Assembly: GCA_900660155.1 (NCBI GenBank)
Contig: CABFPE010000004.1
Location: forward strand, 3,068,202-3,132,201
Reading direction: 5' to 3'
Length of the DNA: 64,000 nucleotides
Origin: Hofstenia miamia
Taxonomy: Eukaryota; Xenacoelomorpha; Acoela; Hofsteniidae
Positions 1 through 12,019 of the stretch are shown in pieces. The first letter of the stretch is position 1. Every line of letters begins with the position of its first letter. Below the pieces are notes generated by a model. It was not told the DNA's origin. It searched no databases and saw only the letters and a list, made by a program, of their open reading frames with translations. Position numbers and translations under genes: made by a program.

Positions 1-2326
1 ACCAGTTATCATTGTGTATTTATAATTCAAAACATACCAAATTAAAAACCTAATATCCTTTTAAATATACATGTATCTTAGGTAATGTACAATTATACAA
101 TTCTTGGGAAGAAAGTTACTCTCTTTTGAGAGATATTTACTTTTATGAAATAAGATCAGATACTGAGGATGAGTAGGCAAAGAAGAAAACTTGCATTGTA
201 AATGTGTATGAAGATAAGTGATTGGCAATGTTTAGCATATCATATTGGTGTACCAATTTTCACTGGATTTATTAAGTCTGGCATTTATTTATTTAATACT
301 TAATTGTATTGTTCATGCATGGCACACATCCAAGGAAAAATCCCAAGTACACTTGCAGAAAAAGAAATTGTATTTTAATGATGCTTTGTGAAGTCTTAGG
401 TTTCAAATATAGTTTAATTAGTTATTATAAATAATTTTTATGTCTCTCTTTTGTGTAAATTTTAAATATAGTTTTTGATTGCCAAATAGAATACCGTTAG
501 CGCCAAATTGAATGACGTTAGTGTCCAGTAGAATGGAGCTATTGAAATTTAGATTAACACTTCCCAAATTAAATACCGCTAGTACCAAATAGAATGATAT
601 TAGCTCAAAATAGAATGAGAAATTGTATTGAATAGTAAATGCCACCAAATATATTGAATCTAGGGATAATACACTGAAAAATGTTCCTATTTAGATTCTA
701 TGAAGTTAAAACAGAGAAGAGACTACAAAAGGTGGATAAAAAATTATTTACATTAATATTGCAAGACAAAGAAAAATTCAGTCTTTGAATAAACGTAATA
801 CATATAATAAATTTAGCATTATTTCTTGAAAAAATTTTATAATCTATGACTATACAACCTAGAAGACTTGTTCCATATAGTGTACTTAGAGGGATTAATT
901 CAAAACCAATCCTATCATAGATGCTGTTTTCTCCCTAATCTCAAAGGGAACTATTCTTACATTTGTAGGTGTTTAATGTTTGGGTGATTTCTTGGAACTT
1001 TTAGTAAAATTGAGAAGAATGTAGAATTGAAGCTAGGGAATCCTTTTTTGTTACAATGGATATGTAAAAGTTACATAAATTAGGAGTTATGTGTAGTACT
1101 GTGAAAACACGAAAACAATTTATTTTATTCATTATCCCTAACAAAATCTATAACATATTCTTGATTAAAACTAGTGATAAAAATAGAATTAATATAAAAA
1201 TGGCAATTCTTTCATCATTTATTGATTGATTTAAAGGGTTTTTGCAAAGCATTCATGTTATATGATGTTATAAGACAATGCTTCGGAATCAGAAATTGTG
1301 GTAATATACCAGATTTTGCTACGCTACCATACTTACTTTAATTTATTTTAAAAAAAATATTTATAGAGAACGAATTTTGACATCATTTCAATGGTACAAT
1401 CAGAAAACGTTGAAATGTTTTTTCTGCGAATAGAGATGGATACTAGCCAAATTTTAGCTTATTGTAGGAACTGCACTTTCTCCAGCTTTTTAACTAAATA
1501 ATGTTTAGTTACAATTAGTAATTTTAAAGTGTTTATCTTTTAAAATTGTAAATATTTAAAGAAAAATAACAAATTTGCTATCTATTATGTGATCTTAGTC
1601 TAACTGCTAACCGTGTTACAATTATCATGCCATAAATTATCAGTGAGCACAATTTTAGAGATTGCTTTATTTCTTTATCAGTAGGTGCTTGCTTACATCA
1701 AAGACTCTCTATATAATAATGCAAAAGGGTGCAATCTTTCTGTAAAGTTTTTAGTGGATTACATAATTTACACAAATATATTATTTTGTTATTACGCTTT
1801 TTTTCTTAACTTAATACAGTCAATTTAATGATCAACTTTATCCGAGGCTTTCAATTGCTTACCTTTAGATTTTAATTGAATTAAAAAAAAATCATATCTG
1901 AATACACTTGTGTCTAACGTCAATAATGAAATAGCGAGAATTACTAACTACTCTTTTAAATACAGTTCTAAGATAAGAAATATTATTGACTAATTAAATT
2001 ATGTACAAATTTGAAATGAATATTGTTGAGGGCAATTACTAATGTCCAAATTTATGTAATTTTTAATAAAAATGCTTATGGCTGATACAAAGAAAAAATA
2101 TTTTTAATTTGATTCTATGAAATTCATGAAAATGGAAATTATAAATTTAGTATTTATTTGCAGGCGAAATTCATAATTTCTAAGTGTACATGACATGACT
2201 GTAGCAGTTCATGTTATCACATGCAATGCATGTTAAATCTAATCCTTCTTTTACTAGAAAAATATAATGAAAACATTCATTGAATTTCTCAAAGAGGTTA
2301 AATTTAATTTGAAAATGTTTGTTTAG
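1..2326. other. AT-rich region, no gene recognised
   Basis: I see no convincing exon here. The short open frames are AT-rich and resemble no family I know. The missing 5' exon of the BT1-type transporter to the right should lie in this stretch or beyond it, but I could not place it. A degenerate tandem repeat at 481-625 is listed separately. Confidence 0.5.
481..625. repeat. Degenerate ~22-bp tandem repeat
   Basis: The phrase CCAAATAGAAT, followed by a variant of GCGTTAG, recurs about five to six times with a spacing near 20-23 bases. Units are clearly diverged from each other. The open frame on the minus strand across it is a by-product of the repeat. Confidence 0.55.
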
Positions 2327-5300
2327 GGTTCAGTTTTGGCATTAATAGTAATGAGGACTGTTACATATCCGTTTTTTGGCAGATATCTCAATCTCCAAGG
2401 AAACGAATTCAATGCAATTTCCGCCATCATAAGCCTGATGTGGGCAATGAAAATATTCTGGGCATTCCTAAGTGATGGATGTTCTATATTTGGGAAATAC
2501 CGTGTACCATACATGATTATGGGATGGACAATCGCGTCTATTTTATTCTATTCTTATCAATTTATCTCCCTCCCTGAATCTTATTATGGTGTGGTGAGGG
2601 ATGGAGAGGTGGGAATTCATTTGCAACTGGAATTGTTATATTCTATATTGAATTTTCAAAACATATATAAACTTAAAATTGAAAAATTATGCACATACAC
2701 ATATAACTACTTGGCATATAAAAATGGCATCAAATTGTCCTTAAAATTTATGAAGTATTTTAACTTCAAGTTTTTTCCACCTTGTAAAAAAATGGCAAAT
2801 GAATTTCAAAGAGATGCTATCAAAACCAAAGCGATATTCAAAATCCGAATGCTGGGGAAAGCGCATCGACTTTTTTAACTCTTCTAGTTATTTGTTTGTT
2901 CTTTTTTGGGATGACAGATGTTGCGTCAGACGCATTGGCTGTAGAATACGGCAGACGAGAACCAATTGCGAAACGTGGAAAAGCGACCGGATATTGCACA
3001 ATATCAGAAACTGGAGGAATGGCTATTGCAAACATATTTGCAGGTATTATTTTAAATATGTTAATGTTATAGTACTAAAGGTAATGTTCTATTTCAATAA
3101 ATAATATTTAGAAACTATAAACCTTTGGCTTAAAACAGGTAAGTTATAATAACTAATCTGGTGACATTTGAAAAAAAAAATTTGTTGTTTTTGTGAAATT
3201 AGGTGCACTCACATTAGGCTTTAAGACAAAACGTCAGTGGATTAAATCATAAGATTGTACAGAAGGTTGAATGTACCAACTAAGGCATAAATTGTCTCTT
3301 CCTGGATTTTCTGCTGGGCTCAAAACATAAAATATTGTCTTGTTTCAAATACCAACAATAGTTAACCATCGTAGCACAATCCCATCTTCCATGACATTTT
3401 GTCTCTATTGTTTTATATCTGGATGGTGAACGTCTAAGCTTACAGAAAATATTCCAGATGTGATTGCAAATACTGAGCCAGCCAAGCGTTTGAACGTTTT
3501 CAGTATAACTTCTACAAACCTTTGCAAGTTGAACTACTTTTGTTCCCAAGACATTTAATCACAACGACTTCAAAAGACACTCATGCACTCATGTCCTCTT
3601 CGTTCGTTGATATCGAAAATTTTTGTCATCATTCACAGTTTCCTGATTTGTAGGCAATAAAACTGCTTTCAGACTACGTCTAAATTAATCTACCAACAAG
3701 CATCAGTCGCAGGTTCCTAACTCTTCAATAAGACTCTGAAGTCCTCCCAATGAACAATATTATGTTATCGACAATATCGTCGATTATCACTTTTTTGATA
3801 ATCGATTTTACAGCTCTGATAACGAGTTTGAAATCATATCATTTTACTGGTTATATCGAACATCTACTTATAATGAGTTTTATTCGCTATAAAAATTGTA
3901 GCTTTTGCTCTAGATACTACTTATGGTAATTCATCAAAGTATTACAGGTCTTACAAATACAATTAAGGTAATCTTTGAGATGTTATTCTCTTCCTAGAAA
4001 GAAAAAAAATGATCGATTTAACAGATTTTTCGTAAAAGAGAACTCGCTATATGCGACTAAAGTTCAATGTAATGGTTTAAATTTTGCCGGGACCGAGTGA
4101 ATTTTGTTACAACCAACTTTTTGTAGAGTTTTATAGTATTTTACTGTAGAGCTACTATTCATATGAGATTACGTTAATGACTCTATCTATATTAACTTAA
4201 TTTATGTTAGTTAATTACACTTAATTAAGGAATTGCAATGAACAGTGCAGAATACGGTGGACGATTTTGTTTTGGTTTGCGTTGGGATCAGCTCATGACT
4301 ATCTATGGAACGATAGCTTTGTTTGGTGTAATTAACGCCGCTCTCTTCACAATTGAGCCTCCTAAATCAGATGTAAGTTGCTATTAAAATTCAAAATGAG
4401 AACGTTAGTTCCTGTTACATTTTGTCCACCCTGTTTCGTCAAATTAAAAAAAGTCTAGTTATTTATCATACTTTTATATTTTATAATTTTATTCCAGACC
4501 ACCGTGATGTAGAAGATAGATGGATGTAGAACTAATCGCTTGAAGTTACTTGCAACTTTTTTAGGAAGGTGTTTAATTTTGTATAAATATGGTTTCAAAG
4601 TTCAGTTACCTCAATATCTTGTTAGGTTATCACATCTGCAATTGAAATTATTGACTCTAATCTCAATATATTTTCTCTATGTACATTTACTATAAGTAAA
4701 TTTAGCATTGATTGTTATAACACAAACAACTGACATCTCGTCATGGAATTTGGAAGATCCAAGCACTTTTCGCAAAAATATGGTTTAAATTATAACATCA
4801 AATGAATGACTTTAGCACTCAATGAGCAAATCATTATCTTACATAAGTATTTAGACAAATGAGGCATTTAAATTCACTTGTATTTAGACGTATAACATAA
4901 AGAAGAACATGATTGTATTTTGGGATATGTTGGCTTCAGAGAGTTTTATTCGTGTGAGCATTTTCTTCTATTTCGGGGCAATGCTAATGGGTATGCGAAG
5001 CTCTGCGGGTCTCAAAATAAAAACAATGTGGGTAAAAGTTGAACCGTTGACTGGTGCAGCAGTGTCACTGATTTGCATTCTTATTGTAATGGGATCAATG
5101 GTCATCTACGAGAGATTTTTCATCAATACAAACTGGAGATTTGCTCTATCAATGATTTACCTAACAATTTTTCCTGTGGGACTTTTGAGTGAAACCCTTG
5201 CGATATTCGATGTTATTAGGAACCAATATATGCACTTTTTCGATGAAATTCTTAGTTCTGCTCCATTCGCTATCTATTTGTTCATAATGATGCAGCTTGC

Positions 5301-6432
5301 GACAGAAGTTAGTGAGGAAGGCAGCGAAGGGATTGCATTTGGTAATTATTCTATAGTATTTTATTCAATTCTTTTTAAATTATATGTAATGATCTACCAG
5401 TAGAATAACTTATTAATAAGATGTATTTGGTGTCAAATCAAAATCATAACTTGTACAAGTTTTTAATTTACAAGTGAATATATGCTAAAAAATATGTTTG
5501 TCATTATATAAATGACATAATACTCTTAATAGAAGTAACTTTATTCCAACTTTAAATGACTTGGGAAAATAGTTTCAGAAATTGTTCGGACTTAACCAGT
5601 AATTTAACCTTAAATAACTCAGCAACTTGTCACAATCTAAAACAGGGCTAAGAACACAGGCTTTGCACATGGTGTGTGTGAAAGATACTTGGGCGACCCA
5701 TCTGCAGGAAAATTATTGAGGTTGGTTTGAACGTTTTTAAAAAAATCGAATTCTTTATTAATATTTAAATTTTCACGCATTTCAGCCCAGGAATAATTTT
5801 CAGCGCAACTTTTTACCATAAGAGGGTATCATATTTACCTATAAATGTGTTTATATACAAAAATATCTAAATGTTTTAGTAGACTGGAAGAAAATTGTCA
5901 TTAATTTTTAAATTTATCATGGTAACAATTGTTTAGAAATAAAATAAATTGTGTACTCTAAACTAGAAGTTGAGAAATCCAGTTATGATAGTAATGTAAA
6001 TGATGCATATTGTTAATAAAATATATCTGTTAATGGGAATTCAACTATTTAGGGCTTATGATGACACTATGGGGATTCGGTTCTCCTTTAGCAAACACTT
6101 TATCAAATTTAATATGTGGACCATTTAATGTTGTGAATGATGAACGATATGCTCGAGACTCTATGGAAGACAGATTGATGGTCTTTTATTCAACTATAAT
6201 ACCCTTTTGTATTAACTGCTCTGCGCTTATTTTGGTACATACGATTCTGCCCAAACAGAAGGCACATGTTCAAGAAATTAAAAAGAAGGGTAAGCGATAC
6301 CCTAAGGTCCGAGCAGTCTTTGTGTGTTTTTTGGTATTGTCTTTAGTAATATCATCTGGCGTAAATATTTTGGCAACTATTAGACAAACTTCATGTTTGC
6401 AAATTGCTGGCGGAAGCGGATGCAAATCTTAA
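2327..6432 (+). CDS. BT1/folate-biopterin family membrane transporter, oomycete-like, 5' exon missing
   Basis: Five exons can be read: 2327-2593, 2812-3043, 4230-4372, 4888-5341 and 6053-6432. Phases agree and give 491 residues to the TAA stop, without the N-terminus. The family belongs to the major facilitator superfamily; known members carry folates or pterins, but the substrate here is unknown. Family marks are in order: FLSDGCSIFGKYRVPYM followed by MGW (exon 1), GMTDVASDALAVEYGRREP (exon 2), an EYGG...FGLRWDQ block (exon 3), FDVIRNQY and EEGSEGIAFG (exon 4), and the tail CLQIAGGSGC (exon 5). These match the oomycete branch as I remember it, including the AGGSGC end. Several hydrophobic helices are visible. 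The first exon begins at phase 0 after GTTTAG, so at least one coding exon lies upstream. Intron 3044-4229 holds a mobile-element fragment on the other strand. The exon 1 donor (GTGAGG) and exon 2 acceptor (CAAAG) are the least certain joins. Confidence 0.85.
3250..3800 (-). mobile_element. Fragment of unnamed mobile-element ORF family (YCWxLK type)
   Basis: Within the transporter intron, the minus strand encodes the C-terminal part of a protein I know only as a widespread repetitive 'uncharacterised' family in arthropods and cnidarians. The marks are IETKCHGRWD, then NYCWYLKQD, then SRKSRKRQFMP at the end near 3283. Upstream residues fit the family only loosely and the copy is broken in several places. 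A second, longer copy lies at 32640-33850. I recall no class name; it may be a DNA transposon. Confidence 0.6.
3781..3804. repeat. Short perfect hairpin
   Basis: CGATTATCA and TGATAATCG form perfect 9-base arms around a 6-base T-rich loop. It lies in the transporter intron, just beyond the mobile-element fragment. It may be the end of a decayed transposon. Confidence 0.4.
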
Positions 6433-6497
6433 GCACATACGTTATCGACGACAACGGTTTTATTGATATTGTCAACAGTTATTTTGAATATTATCTA

Positions 6498-6503
6498 AAT
6501 AAA
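6498..6503 (+). terminator. Polyadenylation signal AATAAA of the transporter gene
   Basis: AATAAA lies about 65 bases past the TAA stop at 6430-6432, a usual distance for the 3' end of a compact 3' UTR. No other gene on this strand is near. Confidence 0.5.
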
Positions 6504-8618
6504 ATTTGAAATATTTTGAGTGAAGTTGTTTATGCAGGAATCACGTGCGAATTTTGATGTCTTAATAATAATAATAATAATAATCACAGATTATATTTAT
6601 ACAAAGATACATAATGAGTAAAAAATAGAAGCATTATTTTACAAACATGTCAAATAATTTTGATACTGCACAAAAAAAGCCTGCTCCAAAATGGAAGAAT
6701 TTATGTTTATTTCACCTGTGAAATGAAACATCGGTTAGCGTGCTTGCTCGAAGGTATGGGCCTTGATTTCTAAATGTGACTGATTGTGGAATTCAATCAC
6801 TTTGGCCTGATAAGAAGAACTTGGCTATATTTCGCAAATGAGCCCAATTTTAAATACATTTGTATAATCTCTAATAATCTTAATTTATTAAAATTAATTA
6901 AGTGCATAAACAATAACTATAACCACCTGAAATGCTTGCATACAGTTTTAATTCTATAAATGCCACTAAAATTCGATGTAACAAAGTAAAATCTTTACCA
7001 ACTATTAATGAGTAGTTTAGGAATGAATTTTATCTACCCCTCTTCCGGTTCACTGAACTATATGTGTAGGCATATGAACCAACACTAGAAATACTTTTTT
7101 CATATTCGAATTTGAAATTAAACGCATAGAAAGTTTGTCTCGGAATATTAAGCCGATAAACTACATAAATATAACTGCCATTCTTTCAAAAGTATTCGTT
7201 TGCTAGAAAATAAACAATTCATGAAGAGGCCTGTTGTTCTTTTCGATGAAGTGACATTAATTTTTTTAAATTTAGACCTCGATATTTGTATTTTCACTTT
7301 AATATATTTCAGCAGTCTCTACAAGAGACCATCATCAATATTTTTGATTTCCAGTTTTCAATAAAGTATTACAAACAAATTAAGTGCTTCAAAAATATGT
7401 GCAATAAGTGTATTTTGGAGTAAATCAACTACAGTTATTCTACTCTTTTTTTAATAGTTAAAAAGTAGATACAAGTCGAGGATTTTGTCATCTCCTGTTT
7501 TTTTAAGCCAATTATTTAATAGTAGTGACTTTAACTTGAAAAGCAAGTAAGTTTAATAGCCATCTTTATTGACATATCAAGAAATTAATTTCGTGGCGAA
7601 ATAAAGCAATTACAATTATTGATTGCTGATATAGTTTATTATCACTGTCATGTAAATCATTTAAACGATTTTTCTGATTACTGATAAAGTCAAATTTTGT
7701 CTTTTGCAAATAAATTAAACTTCTCTTAAAAAAATAGGTTATAATGAGAATTTTACAAAATTTAATTGCAATTTTCTTACATATTCAGCATATTAACAGT
7801 TTTTTAATGCTTATTATTAGAGAAAAATTCATGTTGCATGGTTGTTCTCTGCTAATAGGCAACAATTTTACAAGTACTTGATTTTTGAAGGATTCATGAA
7901 AGCGATCAGTTGAAGGGTCGAAGTTAATCTAGTTGTTGGGTAACCAACACACTAGCAGCTGCATCAAAATGCATGCTGATAGCCCCCAAACGTATTTAGT
8001 TACCATGAATATAAATGCGAATAAACTGTCTAATTCGTAAAGACTCATGGACACAATAGTAAAATTTCATCTTCGAGTTTTGTCATATTGTATCAAATTT
8101 AAATCGCTCAAAATACATCAAGAATCTATGATACTAAGCACTGCAAAAGAACAGGATAAATATGAGACGAAAATTTTGGGATAAATATATTTGACATTGG
8201 AGCTATGCATGTACCTCAAAAGTTTACTTCATGTTACTCATCTTTGCACCATAGTTAGTTTATATATGCTCATAGGAAATGTTTGTTACCTTTATCAATA
8301 TACCTATATATAAGGAAACTGGAAAAACAGACATTCTGCATTTTCAATTGGTACAGCTTCTATTGAGAGCTGGTTTTGGAAAACGAATCAGATTTTGAAT
8401 AAAATTTACAACCAATTCAATTTAGGAAAAGATAATTATTTGGAAGAATTGCTTAACTTATACTGCGGGGAAGAAAATAAATATATTTATATGATTAAAT
8501 TCGACCTTCTCTTGAGGGAAGAAATGATACCTAAACAGTTATTTTCGATCACATTTTAAACTAATGGTGAAAATACCTATTAGTTGTCAATCTTACAAAT
8601 AACTTAAAAAAACTAGTC
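6504..8618. other. Intergenic, nothing recognised
   Basis: An (AAT)n microsatellite at about 6567-6587 is the only clear structure. No exon, RNA gene or transposon end was recognised on either strand. Confidence 0.5.
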
Positions 8619-8891
8619 CTAATACGAATGGTCTGCGAGCACATATTCTGAATAATGACTGCAGGAGTCATCGGAAAAATAGCCAAAATTTGCAAGCATC
8701 CAATCTAAAAATCTGATGTAACCCGCAGCTAGCTTGAGAATATCCACCTTGCTTAATTTCTTCTCTGTTGGAAGCGTGGGGATTTGTTTGCGCAATGTTT
8801 CGAAAGCCTGATTGATGGCATGCATTCGTTTCCTTTCTCTAATATTTGCTGCTTGTCGCTGGGTTTTCGCTACTGAATTTTTTGATTCCAT
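8619..8891 (-). CDS. bHLH transcription factor, Ptf1a/Fer type (C-terminal or only exon)
   Basis: The frame encodes a full basic helix-loop-helix domain: basic region [17 protein letters not shown], helix 1 [13 protein letters not shown], and helix 2 [20 protein letters not shown]. The ANxRERxRM basic part and the IPTLP..K.LSKVD linker are closest to the Ptf1a/Fer1/Fer2 group; nematode hlh-13 belongs to that group. Such factors bind E-boxes as dimers in the nucleus and specify cell fate. The tail after the domain is short (about 18 residues) and ends at TAG. The frame stays open upstream to an ATG at 8948. I place the left limit at ATG 8891 because it directly follows TTTTTACAG, a good splice acceptor, giving 90 aa. 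If that site is not used, the protein starts at 8948 with 109 aa. A further upstream exon is possible. Confidence 0.8.
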   Translation of the reverse strand: MESKNSVAKTQRQAANIRERKRMHAINQAFETLRKQIPTLPTEKKLSKVDILKLAAGYIRFLDWMLANFGYFSDDSCSHYSEYVLADHSY

Positions 8892-8948
8892 CTGTAAAAA
8901 TTGTGCTGAATTGTTCAATGTTCCTAAAAATAAAAGATTTAGGCCCAT

Positions 8949-9440
8949 ATTGACGAAAAGTCACTAGCTGCAAGTAAATACTAACCTAGTAAATTATTAG
9001 CAATTCTTATTCGCAAAAAGTAACAAGCAAATACTATCATAGTACTTACTAGGCTAGTATTTACTATCTAGTCTAGACAAAATTAATTACAACTTTTACG
9101 CGTTTTTTAAGACAAATCATGTTAACTAAGCATTAATTATTATAAATTTTTAATCAAAAGTATTTAATTTTCTATTGTGAAAATAAAAAAAATGTGGTAG
9201 AACTAAATAGTGAACAAATAGTTTTTGCAGAATTTTTAGCTGAGTAATATATGTAACTTGTTCTGGTCGAACATGCCGTACTTCAATTGGCACTTGCTAA
9301 TGCGCTTATTAGATCAGAATCAGCTACTACTTGTCATTTTAAGTTGAATAATATTTTTGCTAATATCTCAATTTGTGGTAATAGTAAAAGTAAATATATA
9401 ACTAGTATTTGAAATTAACCAGTATATCCATATTTAAAAA

Positions 9441-9480
<40 letters not shown>

Positions 9481-11317
9481 AAATGTTTTTAAAAGTANGA
9501 TTTAAAGAGAAACTATGGGACTGTAGTCCCCCATTAGGAAGCAAAATGTAGTGCAGATTTTAGGTTAATTTGTGCAATCTTAGTAAAAAATATTGAAAAA
9601 TTCCAAATGTGTGCCAAATTTTTGCATTCCATTTGCAAATCAATCCAAAGGTTTGTCTATTCTTGGAAAAAATATTTGGCAAAATTTTCAAATAACTTGC
9701 AAGGATTCGGCAAATATTTGTCAATTTTTTTTAATAATCTAAAAAAGCAGTGTTCATAAATCTGTGTGCAGTTAGTAAATAGAACCAATACTGTTTCAGT
9801 GAAGTTGCTAATTAAAACACATGTTTGTTGAAGGATGTAGACAAGGGGGGGCTTCTCACCTCACTTTTCTCGAAAAACTCGCAGTTCTATTACTAGAAAG
9901 TACAAATCCTTGTTATAAAATTAAAAAATTCCTCATTCTATAAAAATTACTGAATAGGTCCCCTACTTATGAAAGCTAAACAAATATCCTAGAAAAACCA
10001 TAAATCTTTATCTATGAGCAATTTTAGTCGCTCCAGATGTTTGTAGCTGGCTACGTCTCTATTTTTGCTTTCTATCAGCACCTGATAAAGTCAACACAAT
10101 TTGGATATTTCTCAAATATTATATCATATACAATCAAGGTTTTCAATGTAACTGGCACTTTGTATCAAATATCATAGCTGCACAATGGTCAGTTTAAAAC
10201 TGTTAAGTACATTAATGACACCGCATTTCTGATGTTCTGTATAACCGAGGCATTTGTTAGAGGCCCTGATGTATCATCAACATTCAATCCTGCTATACTT
10301 CAACAGCAATGACGCATCATCCAATCACCATGGCATGGGTTGGCTTAGTCATTATTGTTGTTATTCTTTGATATTTCTTAAGAAGTGTGTTAAAATGAGC
10401 AAGTACAAGTATATCAGAATTCTGAATGTTTTAAAAAGCTATAAATTTTCTATTTCGGATTCTCAAACCTGGCGGATCTAGTCGAAGGGACTTCTGAAGT
10501 CCATCCCCATCTGCAAATTTATCTTCAACATACTAAAATTGCTATTTCAAATATTTCAAGTAATGTTCGAAATGTATTCACAATAGTGTTGATTTTAATA
10601 ATTTTTTAAAACTTTAGTATTTTCTTACCAAATTTTTAAGAAATTCTGAAATTATTATCACTATTTTACATTAATTGTTCAGTTTTTGTTGTACAAAATA
10701 AATACCCATTCTATATAAAAACCACATTAGGGATTCATCAACTCTCTCATTTTAGTGTTTTGTTTCGATCCTTAGTAACAAAAATGCAACTTCATTCCGA
10801 GAAAGAACTTTAATAGTTAGCTAAGATCATTCAATATTCAAATTCTGATTTGCTAAGAATCATGAGGTTTAAAATTATTAATGAGATACAACCAGTTCTC
10901 GGAACTTTTGTCTATCCTCGAATGATTTGAAATTATAACGACTAAATCTTACAGAAAAAATTAAAACTAAGATTGACCAACCACCAATGCAAATTAAAAA
11001 TAATTCAGTAAAATTCATGTCTGTGTATTAAAGTCTTTTTCTCTCCCCATATTTCACACAGCAATGATGGTGGTATAGTCAATCGTTAAACTGATCCCGA
11101 TACCAGATCTACAAGATTGGTGGCGATATCGAGAACCAAAAAGACAAAATGAGACAGAATCTCCCTTCAATATTCTCTTTTGTTAATAATGCATAATTTT
11201 TGCACATTTAAGTTTAGTACGGGATCAGAAATAGATGTATCTATAAATATAAAATATGATATATTAAAAAATTAAGGTATTTCTAAGCGCTTTCGAAGAA
11301 ATTCAAACTCAATAATA

Positions 11318-11319
<2 letters not shown>
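8949..11319. other. AT-rich intergenic, one microsatellite, no gene recognised
   Basis: A (TA)n tract occupies about 9441-9477, and a single n at 9498 marks a contig join just after it. Remaining open frames are short and AT-biased with no family resemblance. Confidence 0.45.

Positions 11320-11354
<35 letters not shown>
11320..11354. repeat. (TA)n microsatellite
   Basis: A pure TA run of about 35 bases sits directly to the left of the mariner-like relic. Tc1/mariner elements insert at TA, so the tract may mark the insertion site. Confidence 0.8.
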
Positions 11355-11357
<3 letters not shown>

Positions 11358-11360
<3 letters not shown>

Positions 11361-11710
11361 CAGTCTGTTCCATAAGTCCATACGTTCCAAATTACTACTG
11401 CATTTAAGCAATAATACAAACATTGAGTTCCTGAAAAATGACTTCATTGCTGAGTTGCGACATAGAGGAATCTATGAACGATCTCATCTGCAACAGGGCG
11501 GCGCCCCACCCCACACTGCCCACATCACCCGACAATTTCCCCAACCGGTGGGTAGGGAAGTTCGAGTCCATCCCATGGCCTGCTTGGTCATCGGATTTAA
11601 CGTCATGTGATAACGCTCTTTGGGGCATCATAAAGAAAAGTGTACTGGCTGAAAAAGCAAGATCAGCTCAGGATCTGAAACAGGCANATGAGGCCTGCTG
11701 CTGAAAACTG
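11358..11710 (+). mobile_element. mariner-like transposase C-terminal relic
   Basis: The frame from about 11438 reads NRAAPHPTLP, then FPNRWVGKFESIPWPAWSSD, then LTSCDNALWGIIKKSV and ARSAQDLKQA. This is the last third of a mariner-type DDE transposase, with the block that is usually WPARSPDLT..D..LWG. Catalytic residues are not all kept and no N-terminal part is present, so this is a dead fragment. A terminal-repeat-like stretch (CAGTCTGTTCCATAAGTC) starts near 11361; no matching right end was seen. A single n lies at 11687. Confidence 0.65.
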
Positions 11711-12019
11711 CAATTTTTAAGAATGTGTAAAGACCTATTCAATATTATTGCAATATATAACGCATGAGTTATTGTAAATAACAGTATTCTCAGATGGAAA
11801 AATAATTTTAAAAGGAAACTAAAAAATAATTAATTAAACCTTATAAGTATGAATGTGTTTGCGCATAGCTATTCCGATTTAAATAGAATTAAGTTTAGTA
11901 AATGTTCAAAAATTCTGACAAAAAAAGAGGAAAAGACCAGTGTTATTGCTTAAGCCTTAAAGCATTAATAGATTAATATATGTCTGTCACCAATACAATG
12001 CTTGTAGTTAGTCTTTCTT

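Noticed and set aside
418-648. Minus-strand frame of 76 codons
   Set aside because: It is produced by the degenerate 22-base tandem repeat.
6720-6810. Possible tRNA gene
   Set aside because: A weak T-arm-like phrase only; no A box or cloverleaf could be drawn. No convincing tRNA or rRNA was found anywhere in the window.
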